Made by a program: the position numbers and the translations under genes. Shown here in pieces: positions 6,106 to 7,024 of a DNA stretch of 7,024 bases. Positions within the stretch are counted from its first letter, which is position 1. Each line of letters begins with the position of its first letter. A model generated the notes under the pieces. The model did no database searches, had not been told where the DNA came from, and saw only the letters and a list, made by a program, of their open reading frames with translations. This DNA comes from Gammaproteobacteria bacterium (lineage in GTDB: Bacteria > Pseudomonadota > Gammaproteobacteria > Pseudomonadales > Pseudohongiellaceae). The DNA is taken from assembly GCA_003556835.1 (NCBI GenBank), contig PWQG01000297.1:1-7024 (forward strand), given 5' to 3'.

Positions 6106-7024
6106 CTATCTCCCGCGCAGGAACCAGCTGTCCAGGTCAGCGAGACTTTTATAAACCCAGGTCGGCCGACCATGATTGCACTGATCACTGCGCTCCGTGC
6201 GCTCCATGTCACGCAACAGGGCATTCATTTCCGGCACACTCAGGCTGCGATTGGCCCGCACCGAGCCATGACAGGCCATGGTCGACAGCAATTCATCCCG
6301 GTACTGACCGATACGTTCACTGCTGCCATGCTCCTGAATGTCGGACAACACATCGCGCACCAGCTGCTCAATATCGCCACGGGCCAGCATCACCGGCACT
6401 TCCCGTACCACAATGGATTCGGTGGCCACCCGCTCCAGTATCAGGCCCAGTTGTGCCAGTTCCGCCGACTGTTCTTCAGCGCAGTCCGCTTCCGTCTGAC
6501 TGACGGCAATCGACACCGGCACCAACAGCGGCTGTGAACGTATCCCTTCACTGTCGAAGGCCGCCTTCATTCGTTCGTAGGTGATCCGCTCATGGGCGGC
6601 ATGCATATCGACCACCACCAGGCCGTCACGGTTCTCTGCCAGTATGTAGATGCCGTGCAACTGCGCGATGGCATAGCCCAGCGGCGGCACTTCTTCATCC
6701 GCTGCCAGTCGCTCATAGGCGCGGCGTTGTTCGGCCATATCGAGCGGGCTGGCAGCGGCGGGCCGCGCGTAACCGCCAGCACCACGATAGGACTGCGCCG
6801 GATGGTTTGCTCCGGCCATGGCCGGCCCTGGCGTCGCCCGATCCAGGGCCATGGATCCGGGCAGAACTTCACCGGTCTGCCGATCGATACTCAGGGACAA
6901 TCGCGACTGTTCCGCCTCCGGCACTGCCGCCCCCCCGGCATGGGAATCGGCTTCAGGCAGGCGATCCTGCGGCCGCAGATCGGCCAGGGCGCGATGCAGG
7001 GACCGAAACAGGAAATCATGCACC
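6106..7024 (-). CDS. mutL: DNA mismatch repair protein MutL, C-terminal half (5' end missing)
   Basis: MutL links mismatch recognition by MutS to strand incision and removal. The window holds the last 305 residues; the frame is open to the window edge. The GTG at 7023 is an internal valine, since VHDFLFRSLHRAL matches the end of the MutL N-terminal ATPase module (E. coli RLVHDF). Counting from that valine, a low-conservation linker spans about 20-112. The dimerization/endonuclease domain follows from about 113 (PPLGYAIAQLHGIYILAENRDG) to the end. It carries DMHAAHERITYE (139-150), a variant of the DQHA-x2-E-x4-E metal-binding motif, with ACHGSVRAN (250-258), CNHGRPTW (282-289) and the terminal FLR (301-303). 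Together these mark a nicking MutL, unlike E. coli MutL, which relies on MutH. The stop lies 26 bases ahead of miaA. In relatives amiB usually precedes mutL. Confidence 0.95.
   Translation of the reverse strand, partial: VHDFLFRSLHRALADLRPQDRLPEADSHAGGAAVPEAEQSRLSLSIDRQTGEVLPGSMALDRATPGPAMAGANHPAQSYRGAGGYARPAAASPLDMAEQRRAYERLAADEEVPPLGYAIAQLHGIYILAENRDGLVVVDMHAAHERITYERMKAAFDSEGIRSQPLLVPVSIAVSQTEADCAEEQSAELAQLGLILERVATESIVVREVPVMLARGDIEQLVRDVLSDIQEHGSSERIGQYRDELLSTMACHGSVRANRSLSVPEMNALLRDMERTERSDQCNHGRPTWVYKSLADLDSWFLRGR

Noticed and set aside
5144..6154. Long open frame on the plus strand (336 codons) opposite miaA
   Set aside because: It covers almost exactly the miaA gene in antisense, its sequence resembles no family known to me, and MiaA motifs on the other strand are unambiguous.
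1..7024. Search for a defence system, mobile element, CRISPR array, tRNA or riboswitch
   Set aside because: Coding density is high, all genes belong to a conserved housekeeping block, and no array of direct repeats, transposase, attachment site or structured RNA was visible on either strand.

Overview
This window is a stretch of bacterial chromosome, about 60% G+C by eye, in which every supportable gene lies on the minus strand. It is the conserved proteobacterial block mutL - miaA - hfq - hflX - hflK - hflC - DUF2065 - hisZ, read from the right end to the left. Gene order and protein similarity point to a gammaproteobacterium outside the enteric bacteria. Three things support this: hisZ is present next to hflC (enteric bacteria use a long HisG and have no HisZ), the MutL carries the metal-binding endonuclease motifs that E. 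coli MutL lacks, and Hfq has a short acidic tail. I cannot name a genus.

Layout from right to left: the C-terminal 305 residues of mutL (7024-6106); complete miaA (6079-5096, possibly starting at a GTG at 6052); hfq (5032-4760); hflX from a TTG start (4746-3475); a 122-base gap; hflK (3352-2132); hflC (2130-1255), one base after the hflK stop; a 107-base gap filled mostly by a strong terminator-like hairpin; a small two-helix membrane protein of the DUF2065 family (1147-962); and hisZ (949-14), cut off by the contig end. Positions 1-13 are not genomic: they match the end of the Illumina adapter, and the HisZ reading frame breaks off exactly there.

Functionally the genes form a housekeeping and stress cluster: mismatch repair (MutL), tRNA A37 prenylation (MiaA), small-RNA chaperoning (Hfq), a ribosome-associated GTPase (HflX), and the membrane HflK/HflC complex that controls the FtsH protease. 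They are followed by a membrane protein of unknown role and the regulatory subunit of the first histidine-biosynthesis enzyme. Regulatory candidates are a heat-shock-like promoter in the end of miaA ahead of hfq, a weak promoter candidate ahead of hflK, and the hairpin terminator after hflC, which would separate the stress genes from DUF2065-hisZ.

I found no new system, mobile element, CRISPR array or RNA gene here. The points most worth checking are the adapter remnant, the intra-operon terminator, the MutL endonuclease motif variant and a few start-codon questions.
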